Assembly (NCBI GenBank): GCA_963931865.1
Contig: OZ007512.1
Coordinates: 1,011,951 to 1,075,950, forward strand
Reading direction: 5' to 3'
Length of the DNA stretch: 64,000 bases
Source: Axinella damicornis
Taxonomy: Eukaryota; Porifera; Demospongiae; Axinellida; Axinellidae
Below the pieces are notes generated by a model. The model was not told the origin of the DNA. It saw only the letters and a list, made by a program, of their open reading frames with translations, and made no database searches. A program made the position numbers and the translations under genes. This document shows, piece after piece, positions 24,218-35,959 of the stretch (position 1 is the first letter of the stretch; every line of letters begins with the position of its first letter).

Positions 24218-24612
24218 ACACAACTGCATCACCAGATTCAGCAGGTTAGGTAATGGACAGCTGCATCACCAGATTTAGCAGGTTAGGTAATGGACAGCTG
24301 CATCACCAGATTCAGCAGGTTAGGTAATGGACAGCTGCATCACCAGAAGTTCAGCAGGTTAGGTAATGGACAGCTGCATCACCAGATTCAGCAGGGGGTT
24401 AGGTAATGCACAGCTGCATCACCAGATTCAGCAGGGGGTTAGGTAATGAACAGCTGCATCACCAGAGTCAGCAAGGGGTTAGGTAATGCACAGCTGCATC
24501 ACCAGATTCAGCAGGGGGTTAGGTAATGGACAGCTGCATCACCAGAGTCAGCAAGGGGTTAGGTAATGCACAGCTGCATCACCAGATTCAGCAAGGGGTT
24601 AGGTTGCTGGTG
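24218..24612. repeat. Minisatellite of about 35-bp units
   Basis: Around ten tandem copies of GGACAGCTGCATCACCAGAT plus CAGCAGGTTAGGTAAT. Later units gain two extra G residues, so the array mixes two unit lengths. Confidence 0.9.
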
Positions 24613-26797
24613 CACAACTTGCATGCAGAATTGTCAGCTTGTGAATTAGTCTATCTCCACATCCGCCCATCTATGACAAACCACCATGATTGAGTCATCG
24701 GTATTGGAGACAGATATTGCTGTCTATAAAATACTGACACTCTGCATTCTTTCAAATAGCCAGTATCTCGATAGTTATGCATAATAATGTCTTCTGTCTA
24801 ATAATAGACAGAAGACGTAACATATATTTTTTTTGCATTGGTGACTTTTATTTACCCTATAGTACAATTCATGTTTTTCCGACTTTATTTTAAGTCACAT
24901 GCTTACTAGATCCAGATGCCATGGCAACACAGTCGGGCAATGCTAATGTCTTGTAGATGTCCTGTTGGCCATGGCTGACTGGGGGGTCTGACCTTACCCT
25001 CCTTCGTTTCATGTGAAAGGATGCCCCATGACATGACAGAGTACGGAAGAAGGAAGCGAGGACTACCGGGAAACAATAGCTATATGGTGCACGTTGATCT
25101 ATATGATCTTGCATGCATGAGAAAGAACAGAACTATTGGATACTATAGGTAACCTGTCTGGATAATTATTGTAAACTGATGATTTTGCTTACGATTAATG
25201 TCTACAGTATCTGTGTACATCAATCCAACAACATAAACATGGTCAAAGATACAAGTATTGCATCATCCATACGTAATAATTAGGATCACATTCATCTCTT
25301 GAATAATGATACCGTTTAAAGGTTAGTTCTAATTACCTCATATTCCAGTCTACTGAATAATATTATGTACCATCTGTATACAGAGCATGCATGCACAGAC
25401 TATTCAGCAACAGCCACACAAGTATTGCACCATCCATAATTATGTTTGCTACATCGCTGAATAATGACACTGTGAGTTCCAGCTTCTTTGTAATCCTGTC
25501 TGAGCTTGTGAATTATCTATTCACTCAAATCATTAACCGTTCCTCTGGTGAGCATGCAACTTCAATTAATGTCGTAGCTAGCTAATTCACAATTCACAAC
25601 CACTACTCTAGGACAGGTATATATATACCATCATGTTCACTTACTGGAAGGAATCTCGCGGCCAGACCAGACGGTTGCACCGTCCCGGTCAGACTCTAAG
25701 CCCGGTCGCGCGGAGGGACAGGTGCAGCGCACCCTACCGCGGCGAGGTCTACACGCTACTCAACTAAGCTAGCAGTAATACTAATCGCAGTGCTCGAGTT
25801 GCCTGTTGTCGTTTGCAGCAGCGTAGGCCTCTCAAGTTTGGAATCGAGAGTAGTTCTCGTCTAGTTTTAAAAAGGGGGTGGGGCTCACGTCGTTGCCAAG
25901 CACTTGGAGGCCGTACGGGTGACTTGGAACGGAAGTGACCTTGCACTAATTGGTTAAGCACTGCCTTTCGTGTCGGTGTAACTAAGTGTGTGCATGTGTG
26001 TGCCTGTCGGCAAAAGAAAAGTGTTTCAAGCAGGTTGACTACAGATGTTGTCATACTCAACACAATAGTCGAACGTTTCTGTACCTGATAGATACATATC
26101 GAGGCGGTTCTTTTCGCCGTTGTTTCAGCTACTTCCCATTACAGGTTTCTTATATTAAAAGGAGGTTGTGAGGCTCTGTATGTGTACGCGGTGGTGCTAA
26201 AGTCCTGGTATATATTACTTCATCCCCGGTGTGCTGGGCTTCTTGAACTTGAACTTTAGTGAGTGTAGCCATTATACTAGAGTCACGAGGCAGAGTTGGA
26301 ACATTTGAGACCCACAATACAACTTATCAACAAGCGGATGCATGCAGGCCATTTCTAGCTTTCAATGTGCACTTTTCTGCATAGATTTTTGTTGGAAGAT
26401 TTCTGTTGGAGGACAGAGATGTGCTTTTGTTCCGTATTCCATAAGGAGAATATTTGCTCAGGCACTGACACCAAGAGACCTGACGTACTATTCACATGCA
26501 GGTCCTTATAGGCCGTGCATAATGGCACACAAAAGAGAAGCACAAAAGACAATACAATGCACGAACATGGACTACCTAATAATGAAATACCACAAAACCA
26601 CAGAAATCTAGTAATAGTAGCCAGCTTCCTCCTCAACTAAGTGAATAACATACATGCAATCGATGATAATCTAACCTATGCTACCAGTACCTCTGGCTTC
26701 GCTACACAATGTATTAATGACTCAGCAACAAACAAGAGTCATTTCATGAGATCAACCATCACTTGCACCCAAGCATGTAGTTGGAAGATTCATCTCT

Positions 26798-28663
26798 CTA
26801 GCTGATTGAACCGTAAGTGTACACAGGTGGTACTTGTCCTCGTGCTGAAAGTGTTTCAGAGTTGGCATGCGCTCGCTCCGTCTCTGACAGCAGAGACATG
26901 TTGTACTGGTTGGGACTAATTAATCGGTGAGGCAGTTGATCGGCATCCGATGGTCCGTCTTCTGCTTGATTTCGTGTGTGTATTCGCTTTAGCAAAGTAC
27001 TAACTTTGCTTGCTATAAATCGTACTATCCGCTTTCCTTTCAGTTGTCGGTAGGTGACACTCAACAGCAGGACTACCTGCGGTAGACCACAGGCTATCAC
27101 AAGTATGAGTGGCAGTGTTTCATCTGATGATGGCAGGAGAAACTGAATTGCAACAATCAATAGTGATAGAAACCCCAGTAGAACCAGCAATAGACTGTCC
27201 AACACATTCATGTAGTGTTCCTTGTAGGGCTGTACTATGAGTATCAGTATGGATAAACTCAGGATCACCAGTGCACGCAATGACCAGCCAATTTGATCTA
27301 CAATATGGTAGTTGAGGAGGACGAGTACTAAACGAAGCAGCAAGTAGACTCCAGACATTGATCTTAAATCCCATCCTCCAGTGACACCATCTTTGTAGCA
27401 TCCTTGAAAAGCTTCAACAAATATGTGCAGTGCATGACATCTTCTCTTGTGACAACGATTAGGACATCTGTTGAATATTTTGCAAGCCGGGTAGATGATC
27501 AGCAGAAGTGGAGGGAGAAAGGTAAATGCCAAGATAAGAAACGAAACGATAGCAAAAGGGAGGTGTTCTTTGCTTAAAAATTGCACAGTGGCATCGACCA
27601 GTAGGACGTGTGACGTGCCTGGTACAAGTTCACCATCAGCGTTGTATATCTCTGTGTCTTGCAGCAGAAACAGTGAGACAAACATAAGCTTAGAGTAAGA
27701 CAGAAGGAGAAATGTAGCGAAGACATCGATAAGGGATGCTTTTGTATCCCACCGCCTCCTAACATTAACCCAACATTTGTGAAAAGGTTTCCAGAGCCAG
27801 ACAATTGGTCTGAAGTTGTGTCCGTGTAGTTCAATACAAGTGTATGTAAGAGCATGCGCAATGAGCAGTAGTGGGTAAAAGGCAGACACATACTGGAGGG
27901 CAAGAACATGAATGTTTTTCAGGCTTCGGCTCACACAGAATGGTGGAATGAGATAACGGAAGAAGTCCAGGTTCCAGAATCCATACCCTGTGAGAATGAC
28001 TTTGAACACGGCACGTGAAGTTGTACTGAGTTCTGCCATTAGTGCCCCTTGAAACTCGGGACTGTGGTTTAGACTAATTATCACTAATTGACTGACCATG
28101 ACGAAGCAGTTCATTGGTGCAGATGTGATACGGATTCGAAGTGTCAGAACTACAAAGTAAAAGACAGTCACAGGAACAAATTCAGATAAGATGTACAGTA
28201 TCCACCCATAGTTGTTCTCTGTGCAGTTTGCACAAGCATAGCCAGTGGTTACAACTGAAGGGCCAAACCCATCAATACAATCCCTGCACAGCAGCCCAGC
28301 TCTATTCAGTGGGGCACAGAAGAAGTCGTTCAGATCAGATGTGTTGTGTGGTAGAGCTCTGTACCTGTGGGTTACTATGTTGCTGTAGTAAAGATAAGGA
28401 CAACCGCCAAATGATATAGCGTTGGATTCTTGTTCGTCAGAGCAGCTGTCATTGTAAGTCATGCATTTACCCAAAACCAGGTAGGACTGCTGTTGCATCT
28501 GATCACAGACGACACCATCAACATGTGCAACACTCTTCCTGCAAACACAGCGAGAGCATCCTCCATCACTGGCTGACTTGTTGCTGAACACGAACCACGT
28601 GGGACACCTGTCAGCAGTTGCTATGGTTTCAATAGTTTTGGACTCGGACGCTCCAATAACAAT
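26798..28663 (-). CDS. Cysteine-rich multi-pass membrane protein, large last exon
   Basis: An open exon of 622 codons. It starts after a clear acceptor (TGCTTCTTTCAATATAG) and ends at TAG. The first about 130 residues are extracellular-type and cysteine-rich, with CSRCVC and a GLLCRDCIDGFGPS motif that resembles laminin-EGF or TNFR-like turns. About eight or nine hydrophobic helices follow, for example FVPVTVFYFVVLTL and LVILSLSILILIV, linked by basic loops such as NRCPNRCHKRRCH. The C-terminal tail is cytoplasmic-like, ending PPVYTYGSIS. The 5' exons are not resolved; a signal-peptide exon is proposed at 29366-29419. I do not recognise a named family. A receptor or channel-like role is possible but unproven. 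A decayed relative lies at 4645-4760. Confidence 0.72.
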   Translation of the reverse strand: MVIGASESKTIETIATADRCPTWFVFSNKSASDGGCSRCVCRKSVAHVDGVVCDQMQQQSYLVLGKCMTYNDSCSDEQESNAISFGGCPYLYYSNIVTHRYRALPHNTSDLNDFFCAPLNRAGLLCRDCIDGFGPSVVTTGYACANCTENNYGWILYILSEFVPVTVFYFVVLTLRIRITSAPMNCFVMVSQLVIISLNHSPEFQGALMAELSTTSRAVFKVILTGYGFWNLDFFRYLIPPFCVSRSLKNIHVLALQYVSAFYPLLLIAHALTYTCIELHGHNFRPIVWLWKPFHKCWVNVRRRWDTKASLIDVFATFLLLSYSKLMFVSLFLLQDTEIYNADGELVPGTSHVLLVDATVQFLSKEHLPFAIVSFLILAFTFLPPLLLIIYPACKIFNRCPNRCHKRRCHALHIFVEAFQGCYKDGVTGGWDLRSMSGVYLLLRLVLVLLNYHIVDQIGWSLRALVILSLSILILIVQPYKEHYMNVLDSLLLVLLGFLSLLIVAIQFLLPSSDETLPLILVIACGLPQVVLLLSVTYRQLKGKRIVRFIASKVSTLLKRIHTRNQAEDGPSDADQLPHRLISPNQYNMSLLSETERAHANSETLSARGQVPPVYTYGSIS

Positions 28664-29365
28664 CTATATTGAAAGAAGCAGTTCCACACATGGAAATAGC
28701 CATTTTGGCCTTATGATTATTATCTTGTATACAATAACTGTGAGGTCTTGGTCAAGGTTATGTGACTACTCTGCAATAATAATGTTTGTTGGATGGTTGT
28801 AAAAGTTTGTGTAATGTAAATAAATCCTATACCTCTCCTTAATTAGGGTGTCATAGATTCCAGGATCGCATGAGCTGCCGAAGGCGGCAAAGGAGCATCG
28901 AACATTTAGAGACATGTTGTAATCCCTCACGCCTTATGGTCATACTTTATATGGAAGGCCTTTGCAGTACCGCACAAACACCAATTTGTTTTTCACAATT
29001 TTACCTAATGGTCTCTTGCCGTATATAAGGTGTGAAGCAATACTACTTCGGCTAGGGCGCACATGATGAGTTCCACGCTCCTTCGATGCCTTCGGTGGCT
29101 CATGCGCTCCTGCAGATTTTGATACCAGCAATACATGCACTTATACACTCCAGAATTCACTAGCTATTTAGCAATGCAGTGCAGAAATTTGCAGGCTATA
29201 CTGGTGCAATACGGGTTATTCAGGTGCAACGATAAGTGGCAAGCTAGACCAGAAAGTCCTTACTGAGAAATATAGCTAACTAGAAATCCTGGGATGTCAA
29301 AATACATAGCTACAGTTTGGACCACAGTAAATGGATCGAGATCAGCAAACAACGTCTATTCTCAC

Positions 29366-29419
29366 CTTGCAGAGGATGGCAATATTTACCGTCAGCACCA
29401 CCACCAAGTGGGTATTCAT
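29366..29419 (-). CDS. Candidate first coding exon with signal peptide for the membrane protein
   Basis: ATG begins an 18-codon open stretch, MNTHLVVVLTVNIAILCK, that reads as a signal-peptide core. It ends exactly at AAG|GTGAGA, a good donor in phase 0. The big exon at 28663 begins in phase 0, so the two can join directly, although further exons in between are possible. The same strand, short distance and the need for a secretion signal on a cysteine-rich ectodomain support the link. Confidence 0.4.
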
Positions 29420-31753
29420 TGCATACACTAACCGAACAGGAAGAGAAACATTTAGATCACTAACAACTTTGATGCACTACAGCCTGAAACTCCAATAGCT
29501 ACACTGCTGTCATACTAGTATGCAGGTACATAGGAAAAAAAGGAACTTGGGGTGCTGAGCTTCTGGTAAAACACTCCACTACCACACTGTACAAATACTA
29601 TGGTTATTTTAACCAAATTTAGCCACCTCAGTTGTAGCTCGTATCTAGCTAGTCATGGGATGCATCTGCTGATCATAACTGTTGCATGTGCATGCAATAC
29701 TCACAACTGACAGCTGCAGGCCAGTCATGGGATGACAAACTGTATTGTTACTTCAACAATGTGGTTTCCAAATGCAGTATGCATAGCTATATATATAGAT
29801 TGTAGGGTACTAGTGTACCTAAATGGTTAAAGTAACATGCACGTGTCCTTGTGATAAACACAACTCACAGCTGCAAGGTTTTACTGAACAATGTCATATC
29901 AGTGGCTACAAACAGGTCAGGCATGATCACCTGATGGATCCTTTGACTGAACTGCAACTGAGGTTACCAAATTCTTGGTTAAAACAAACATGTTGTTGCA
30001 GTGACCGGTATCACTGCAAGCATGCAAGCGCTAGCATCAAATTTAAAGTCCGTATTCTCTGAGCTGGACCTAGCTATAGCTACAAGCTGTAAGTGTATAA
30101 AGTATGTACTGGCATATTTGTTCAGAAGTAGCTAACACTGTCACAAAATAATCAGTCAGGTTATTCCAGCCAGAAGATGAAAACTTTGCTTCCTGAAATG
30201 GGATTCAACACAAGACCATCAGCTTTCATGTGTCAGCACCAGTGCCCTATCAACCGAGCTGTTGATCCATTGATCCAGCACAGCAGATTCAAATAATTAC
30301 CTGATGGCAGTGAATTCTCAAACCTTAATATCAGGAGAGAAACAGCTTAGCTTTAGGGAATAGCCAAGATAGACATCATGTGCACTTGTTACCTGTAAAC
30401 ATGATTAACGCTACATTAATTACCAAACAAACATGTGGCCAGGCGTGTTTGAAAGTATTTTTCAACATCACTCCTCAGCAGGATATCTCAAGAATGTGCA
30501 CGAGTGTTGGTAGCTATGGCAATGGCAATAGATAATTGCTGTAATGTCCGAAGCTGCACTAACCACTCCGTTTGGGCATTGTAGGGTAGTGAGCCATTTG
30601 GGATGTATAAGTAAGCTGGTGAAGTGCCGTTGTACAAGGCATTAGTTTTGTATTGCATGGTGGTTAATGGCCAGATTGCTAATTGCTCAAACAGTAATAC
30701 AGAGGATGTGCATCTCCAAAGCTTGCATGCAGCTCTTGTTGACTACAATGTTATGTTTGTTACTCCTTCAGTTGCAGTTCTGAAACGTTTGTGAAAACCA
30801 CCTACAGAAAGGCTAGTCTGGTGTTACCAAGCTACTGCAAGAACTCAGTACCAGGGTATACTTATACTGTTTGCGTGAGATACGTAGATAATATTGATGA
30901 ATCAATTTTACTGATGCACTGACTACTGCAGACAGTTGCTATTCAGGTTAAATTGTAATAGCTAATCATGCAGTGATCGTGATCGGGTCCTGCCTGAACA
31001 TGATTGTATGAAGTCTATTCTAAAATAGCCAATTACCCAACTTCAACAGAATGCAGACTTACCTCGAAACTCTTGCGGGGCAGTCAGGTAATAGCGGACA
31101 GTGAGTCAGTGACTGTGAATGCGAACTGGACTGCGGACCGGATATTAATGCTAATTCGATCTCGAGCTCGGGAGGTCAAAGGTCACGTGGTTTTATCTGT
31201 TGTTGTCCAGACGAGTAGTGCAGCCTGCAAGGTTAGAGGAGATTTGCAAAGCTTACCATGCATCTACAACGTTTTGCAATTGGAAGCAGTAAAAAGATAG
31301 CACTGTCCCTAATTATAGTTATGTGAAACCGTGGCAATTCACTTTTATGCTTGCTAGCTAGCTACAGGCTAATCAGAACACAAATCCAGGCAAATTGAAG
31401 GATCAAGATCGAGTTGAATAGCAGAATCATCGATCTGGATGACCCCCACAGAGATAGCTAGGGCAACTAGTCTAGAGTAACCATGCACTCATGTTAACAT
31501 TAATTGTGTCTTAATTCATATAACTATACAGCTACTAGAAGCGGGGTGTAGACAAGGCCCCTTCCCACTTTGTGAGATAATGAAGACCAAAGCAGTTGGC
31601 TTCTATATATGTTGGTTAGCTGTATACAACCAAAATCGTAGCCCACTGCTATAATTACTGTCAGCCTTTCAATCTTATAATTATAAACATGACGTTTGGC
31701 ATTATTAAAACAAAAAAAGTAACCTGAAATTTTGTTCAGTCAGTCTGTCATTG
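29420..31753. other. Intergenic region between the membrane-protein gene and gene 2
   Basis: Mostly AT-rich unique sequence with TAGCTA runs. The only recognised item is the tRNA-like SINE head at 30196-30275. Short open frames near 29823-30062 and 31004-31300 have no domains or splice partners and are left out. Confidence 0.55.
30196..30275 (-). repeat. tRNA-like SINE head or decayed tRNA
   Basis: The minus strand carries a box A-like AGCTCGGTTGATAGGG (30245-30260) and, about 40 bp further on, a box B-like GTGTTGAATCCC (30201-30212), the spacing of a tRNA promoter. No complete cloverleaf with paired acceptor ends could be drawn, so a SINE head is more likely than a working tRNA. Confidence 0.5.
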
Positions 31754-31945
31754 CTCAGACTCTTCACAACATTTGACAGCTTCAATCTCTCTAGCTATAG
31801 TGTGACGAGTTCAATGTCACGCAGGACTCCAGTCAGGGTCTTCACTAGTTCATTTGTTCGGACTCTTCACAACATTTGACAGCTTCAATCTCTCTAGCAA
31901 ATGTGACAAGTTCAATATCACGTAGGACTCCAGTCAGGGTCTTCC
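31754..31945 (-). repeat. Tandem duplication of the last Death-domain helix region
   Basis: About 108-bp units. CTCTTCACAACATTTGACAG and the following CAGGACTCCAGTCAGGGTCT occur twice in direct orientation, starting near 31759 and 31865. The second copy is part of the broken Death exon; the first lies beyond its stop. Confidence 0.8.
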
Positions 31946-32225
31946 AAGTGACGGGATACTTGCCCCTTACTCGTAGTACTTCGTCCCAACCTCCTGGGGA
32001 ATGTTTAATATAGACTTCTCTCTTCCCTTGAACCAAACACACTCTGCCAGAGTTGGTCGATCGGCTTGGTCATCTGAGGAGGTTGCAAGTGGAATAAAAT
32101 TTAACAAAAACCCAAGTAGGTGTGCTTCAAATCTTTACTATCTCAGGGTTTCTTTGGGGGGGGATCATAGCATGACAAAGTAAGGAGGGGACAATAGTTA
32201 TGTAATTAAAATAGTGGAGTTTTCA

Positions 32226-32226
<1 letters not shown>

Positions 32227-32262
<36 letters not shown>
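32227..32262. repeat. Poly-C homopolymer tract in a gene 2 intron
   Basis: An uninterrupted run of 36 C residues between the linker exon and the Death exon of gene 2. A run of eight G lies at 32156-32163. Confidence 0.95.
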
Positions 32263-32264
<2 letters not shown>

Positions 32265-35200
32265 ATGGTACCCTTACAGTGACTGCCAATGGTTGCTGTG
32301 GCCCATAATAATTGTAACACATGAATCAACCATACCAGGTGATGAACTGCCACAAGGATTTCCACGTTCATCTTTGTGTTCACTTCCACTGTCATCAGAC
32401 TGCGGATGATAGAAAGATAAACATTATAATAATAATGTGTCATCTTTGACTGCTGGACTTACTGAGTATATGTGTTGATGAAGAGAATCAGCATCAGCTC
32501 GTTCATTTTTGTCTTCAGCCTGCAAGTTGAGAGATCATCAGAATGGCTACGTGGTATAGGTATGCATCAAGAGAGTATAATTACGACTAAGAAAAGGCAG
32601 TTAGCTGAACAACACCGTATCCCTGTTGTGTAAAATAACTGTTCAATGCTGTTGCATCAAGTGCATGCTAATCAATACAGAGTTTGCAGCTATGCCTCAT
32701 TACATAGTAGGTATATACAGGATGACACCGCAACCGTCACAGCTGCTCTGTGTCAACATTGCCCGCTCAACGTTCGAGTCCATGTGGGAACACTTGAAGA
32801 GTCCGCTGCTTAGAGGAGTGCCCGTAGGTGTGGTCTATGCAGGAAATAATCTAAGGTGAAGTGTTCCCACCTTGGACTTGAAGGTGCGAGCAGATGGTAT
32901 ACGATCACAGAGCAACTTTGACGAGGACGGTGTCCGTTCAGTCCAGTGTTTGCAGGTAGTTTTTCCTGTGACCTGATATGTCATCACTGAAGGCACGTAC
33001 CAGATCCAGCGGGTTTCTCCCACAGAAGATGCTGTGTTTGTCCAGCTGTCTTCTCAGCTTCCTGTAGGTGGCAGGTGCTTCAGATGCTTCTATCCATGTT
33101 TCAAATATATGTGTACACTGCAGTCTTAATTTGGAAGTTTCATGAAGTCTGCCCAGTGCATACGTATCCCTCCTTAGCGTGGAATCCACAAGTCTCGGTT
33201 GCAGACTGAGAATTTTTACCAAACTATCGTTGTATAAACATAGGCGATTAGCTAGTTTTGATAGGAAGTCATCCGACACAATGCGGTCAGCGTTCTCCTC
33301 TGAAAATAGTTCTGTTATAAGATCCGAGGTGAGCAGAGTGTATGGCTCAAAGTAGAGGATCTCTGAAACTTGTTTACCAGGACTGCCATCAGGGTTTACA
33401 AGTGTGATGTCAGGGTGATCTTCAGTACTCCTTGATGAAATCCTGTCACTGACGTACCCGAGGCTGTATTTGAGGCTGCGAGGACATTCCTCAACTGCTT
33501 GAAGAAGTTCATCACATTTCACTTCAGAATTCATTATGCATTCCTCTACTTCAACACCAGGACAAAACTCCCTCTTTGCTAATAGGATTGCTTTAATCAA
33601 CCGTGTACGAAGCCTGACACTATGCACCTCACTACCTTTGACAAACGATACAAATAGCATCACTGTTTTCAAATCTTTAACTTCAATGTAACTCGATACT
33701 CCACATGCGTTGTGCCACGCGATCCCATTCATCCACATTTCACACCTTCGTCTAAGAGTTCGGATTGTGTTCTTGCTGGTGATTCGTGTATCTTGATCCT
33801 CATGATTCGGTTGAGCAAAGCGGAAGGCAATTCGGAGCAGCAAGGATTGGAGAAATTGTACAGTGAAGAATTGGTGCTTTGCGGAGGAATGCATGAACCA
33901 GCCGCAGTAGTACGAACTTTCAGGAGAAAGTTGCTTAGGTTTTTCGGACGTTCTTAGAGCAGGAAAGAAGTAGTAGTCCTCGTCTGCCCCTTCTTCAGGT
34001 GACCGCACCAATTCAGTCCTATCAATCCAGTTCACGATAACTTGGTGGCAGAACTCAAAGTGCTCTAGAAATAGGATAATCATATCGGTATCAAGTTCGG
34101 GAAAGGCTTCGCAAATTCTTGACCTGGGAACAACACCAGTGCTGCCTTGTAAACAATGCTGTCGGAAGTTATGCGGAGAAAACAATTCGCTCCCTACAAC
34201 CGTTTCAAGAAACGATGTAATGATGGTCACAACCCAACTATAAACCAGGTCACGGTCGTTCTTCAGAAAAACAATTCGGCCCCTGTCATGCAGAACCTGG
34301 AATAGTGGTAGCAAAATGAACCGGGTCACTCGGAAGCAAGTACGAATTCCCGTCAAGACCTGCACAGATATCCCCAAGAGTGACACACACATTGGTATAG
34401 TTTTTTCGAACGTATGTATGCAGAGCATAGCAGTGTTTGTCAATCTCCCCTGCATTTTCTCTGATAGAGTCACAGCTCACCTTCAGATAGGAGTGAAGTC
34501 GATGTAGGCCAGAAGAGAACCGCTTTGTACAGTCCACGAATACAAAGAATTTGGGAGCGTAGATTTGATTACAATGCTCAGAACAACTTTTCTGTAGTAG
34601 GGTGCGTGCGTGGTCAGCATCTGCTAGGTCTGCACGGGTCCCAACAACTATGACGTGAGGTACCATTTCACTGTCGGCACAGCACTCCTGGATGAATGTC
34701 ACCCAGTATTGTACACTGCTGCAAATATCGTCGTCAGATTGTGCAATGTTCACCACAACTACAAAGACTCCTCCCACGGCTTTGTGAGCAGAGAGGATAT
34801 CTGCATGGATCAAGTGGAATTCTCGCTGGCCTGCAAAGTCGTAAAACACCACGTTGCCAAAGATATCGCTACTGAAACTAAACGAATCAATTCCAATGGT
34901 TTGATGCTTCACTCCTTGAACCTCCTGAAATTGGCCAATTAGCGAACTGAGAATTCCAGGGTTACTCTGAAGAGCTTTCGTTAATGTAGTCTTTCCTGCT
35001 AAATGATCTCCCAGAATAAACACCTTTACTGTCGATTTGAGGAGGTGATCTTCTTTGTATTGGAAGTCAAGCAGTTTCTTAATTTCCTCTGAAGTTGCAA
35101 TAGTCAGTGGTGTCAATCCCTCTGAATTCCGACACAGTGGATCACTCATTCCAGTTGAGAGAAGGAATTGTACAACTTCCAGTTGGTTGTGTTTGCAAGC

Positions 35201-35959
35201 AATGTGCAGAGGAGTATCCCCCAATTGTGTGGCGTTGCCTAGGTTACTGACGTCGTCACTGAGTAAATACTGTACTATATCAAGTCTGCCACTTGCGCAA
35301 GCATAATGTAACGGCATTCGTCCCTCATCATCCGTCCACTGTGGACTGCACTTGTGTTCAGTAATGAGGTATTTCACGACATCAAGATGGCAGGTTAGAC
35401 ACTCACTATTCAAAGATGCAACTTTGCGTTGACACAACAGGTTAGGCTCTGAAACAGAGGTGGTACTTCTCTGAAATAGCTGTGTCAGCATCATGATTAG
35501 GTAAATGATTGTTTGCCAGAACCAAAGTAGAGTGCCCTGTAAACTGAAATCGGACTTAGAAGCTATTGCTGAGGTCTTGCTCCTCTGCACAAACTCAATG
35601 TCACCACCTTCACTGGCTGCATGTAGTGGAGTGTAGCAATCGTTGTCACTGCAGTGGGGATTGCACTTGTGCTCTGTTATGAGACACTTCACAATACGTA
35701 CATGTCCACTCTTGCAGGCAAGGTGAAGAGGAGTGCGGCCATTAGGGGTTGTACTTTCCGGATCGCAGTTCTGTTCTTTAATAAGGTACTGGGTAATGTC
35801 AAGATGACCATGCTTACACGCAAGATGCAGTGGTGTGAAGCCTGAAATGTCTTTCACGTCACCGGGATTCAAACCTTGCTCGGCGATGAGGTTTTTAAGA
35901 GTTAGCAAGTCACCATCTGAGCAAACCTGGATCATTTGTGACTCAGTATCTGAGCCCAT

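Larger units (their letters stand above)
21927..26797. other. Intergenic region upstream of gene 1
   Basis: No supported gene. Contents include a 27-bp tandem duplication at about 22790-22845, a poly-T stretch near 23035-23060, the MITE at 23303-23764, a minisatellite at 24218-24612, and a GC-rich patch at about 25655-25760 of unknown nature. The latter matches no RNA gene recognised here. The remainder is AT-rich. Open frames in this stretch lack ATG starts or supporting splice signals. Confidence 0.55.
31754..35959 (-). pseudogene. Gene 2: damaged short-form ANK / ROC-COR / Death gene
   Basis: Exon 1 (33001-35959) encodes only about 7 ANK repeats, then the hydrophobic insert near residues 138-162, ROC (GDHLAGKTT near 314, DFAGQRE, GTRAD) and COR. 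One extra base near 34315, between LLPSDP and LLPLFQ, breaks the frame. The exon length of 2959 nt is one more than a multiple of three, which fits a single insertion before the conserved NPLDL|GTACGT donor. Exons 32463-32519 and 32336-32399 are acidic linkers with good borders. The final exon from 32073 starts correctly (DDQADRPTLAEC) but about 40 codons of the Death domain are missing after GTKYYE, where a TAA follows. Conserved splice sites and high similarity to gene 1 imply recent damage, or an assembly error for the single-base lesion. Confidence 0.75.

Noticed and set aside
25655..25760. GC-rich patch as a possible structural RNA gene
   Set aside because: It matches no tRNA, rRNA or spliceosomal RNA motif known to me; left as unexplained GC-rich DNA.
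26355..26636. 93-codon minus-strand frame resembling a signal peptide
   Set aside because: It begins at TTG with no ATG, and no splice partner was found.
28838..28905. Possible exon MSLNVRCSFAAFGSSCDPG upstream of the membrane protein
   Set aside because: It reads like protein, but its only donor (GAGAG|GTATAG) leaves a phase that runs into a stop after the 28663 acceptor.
32740..32935. Reverse-transcriptase tail-like fragment (RTFKSKVGTLHLRLF)
   Set aside because: Too short and generic. No catalytic YxDD motif or other LINE sequence was found nearby.
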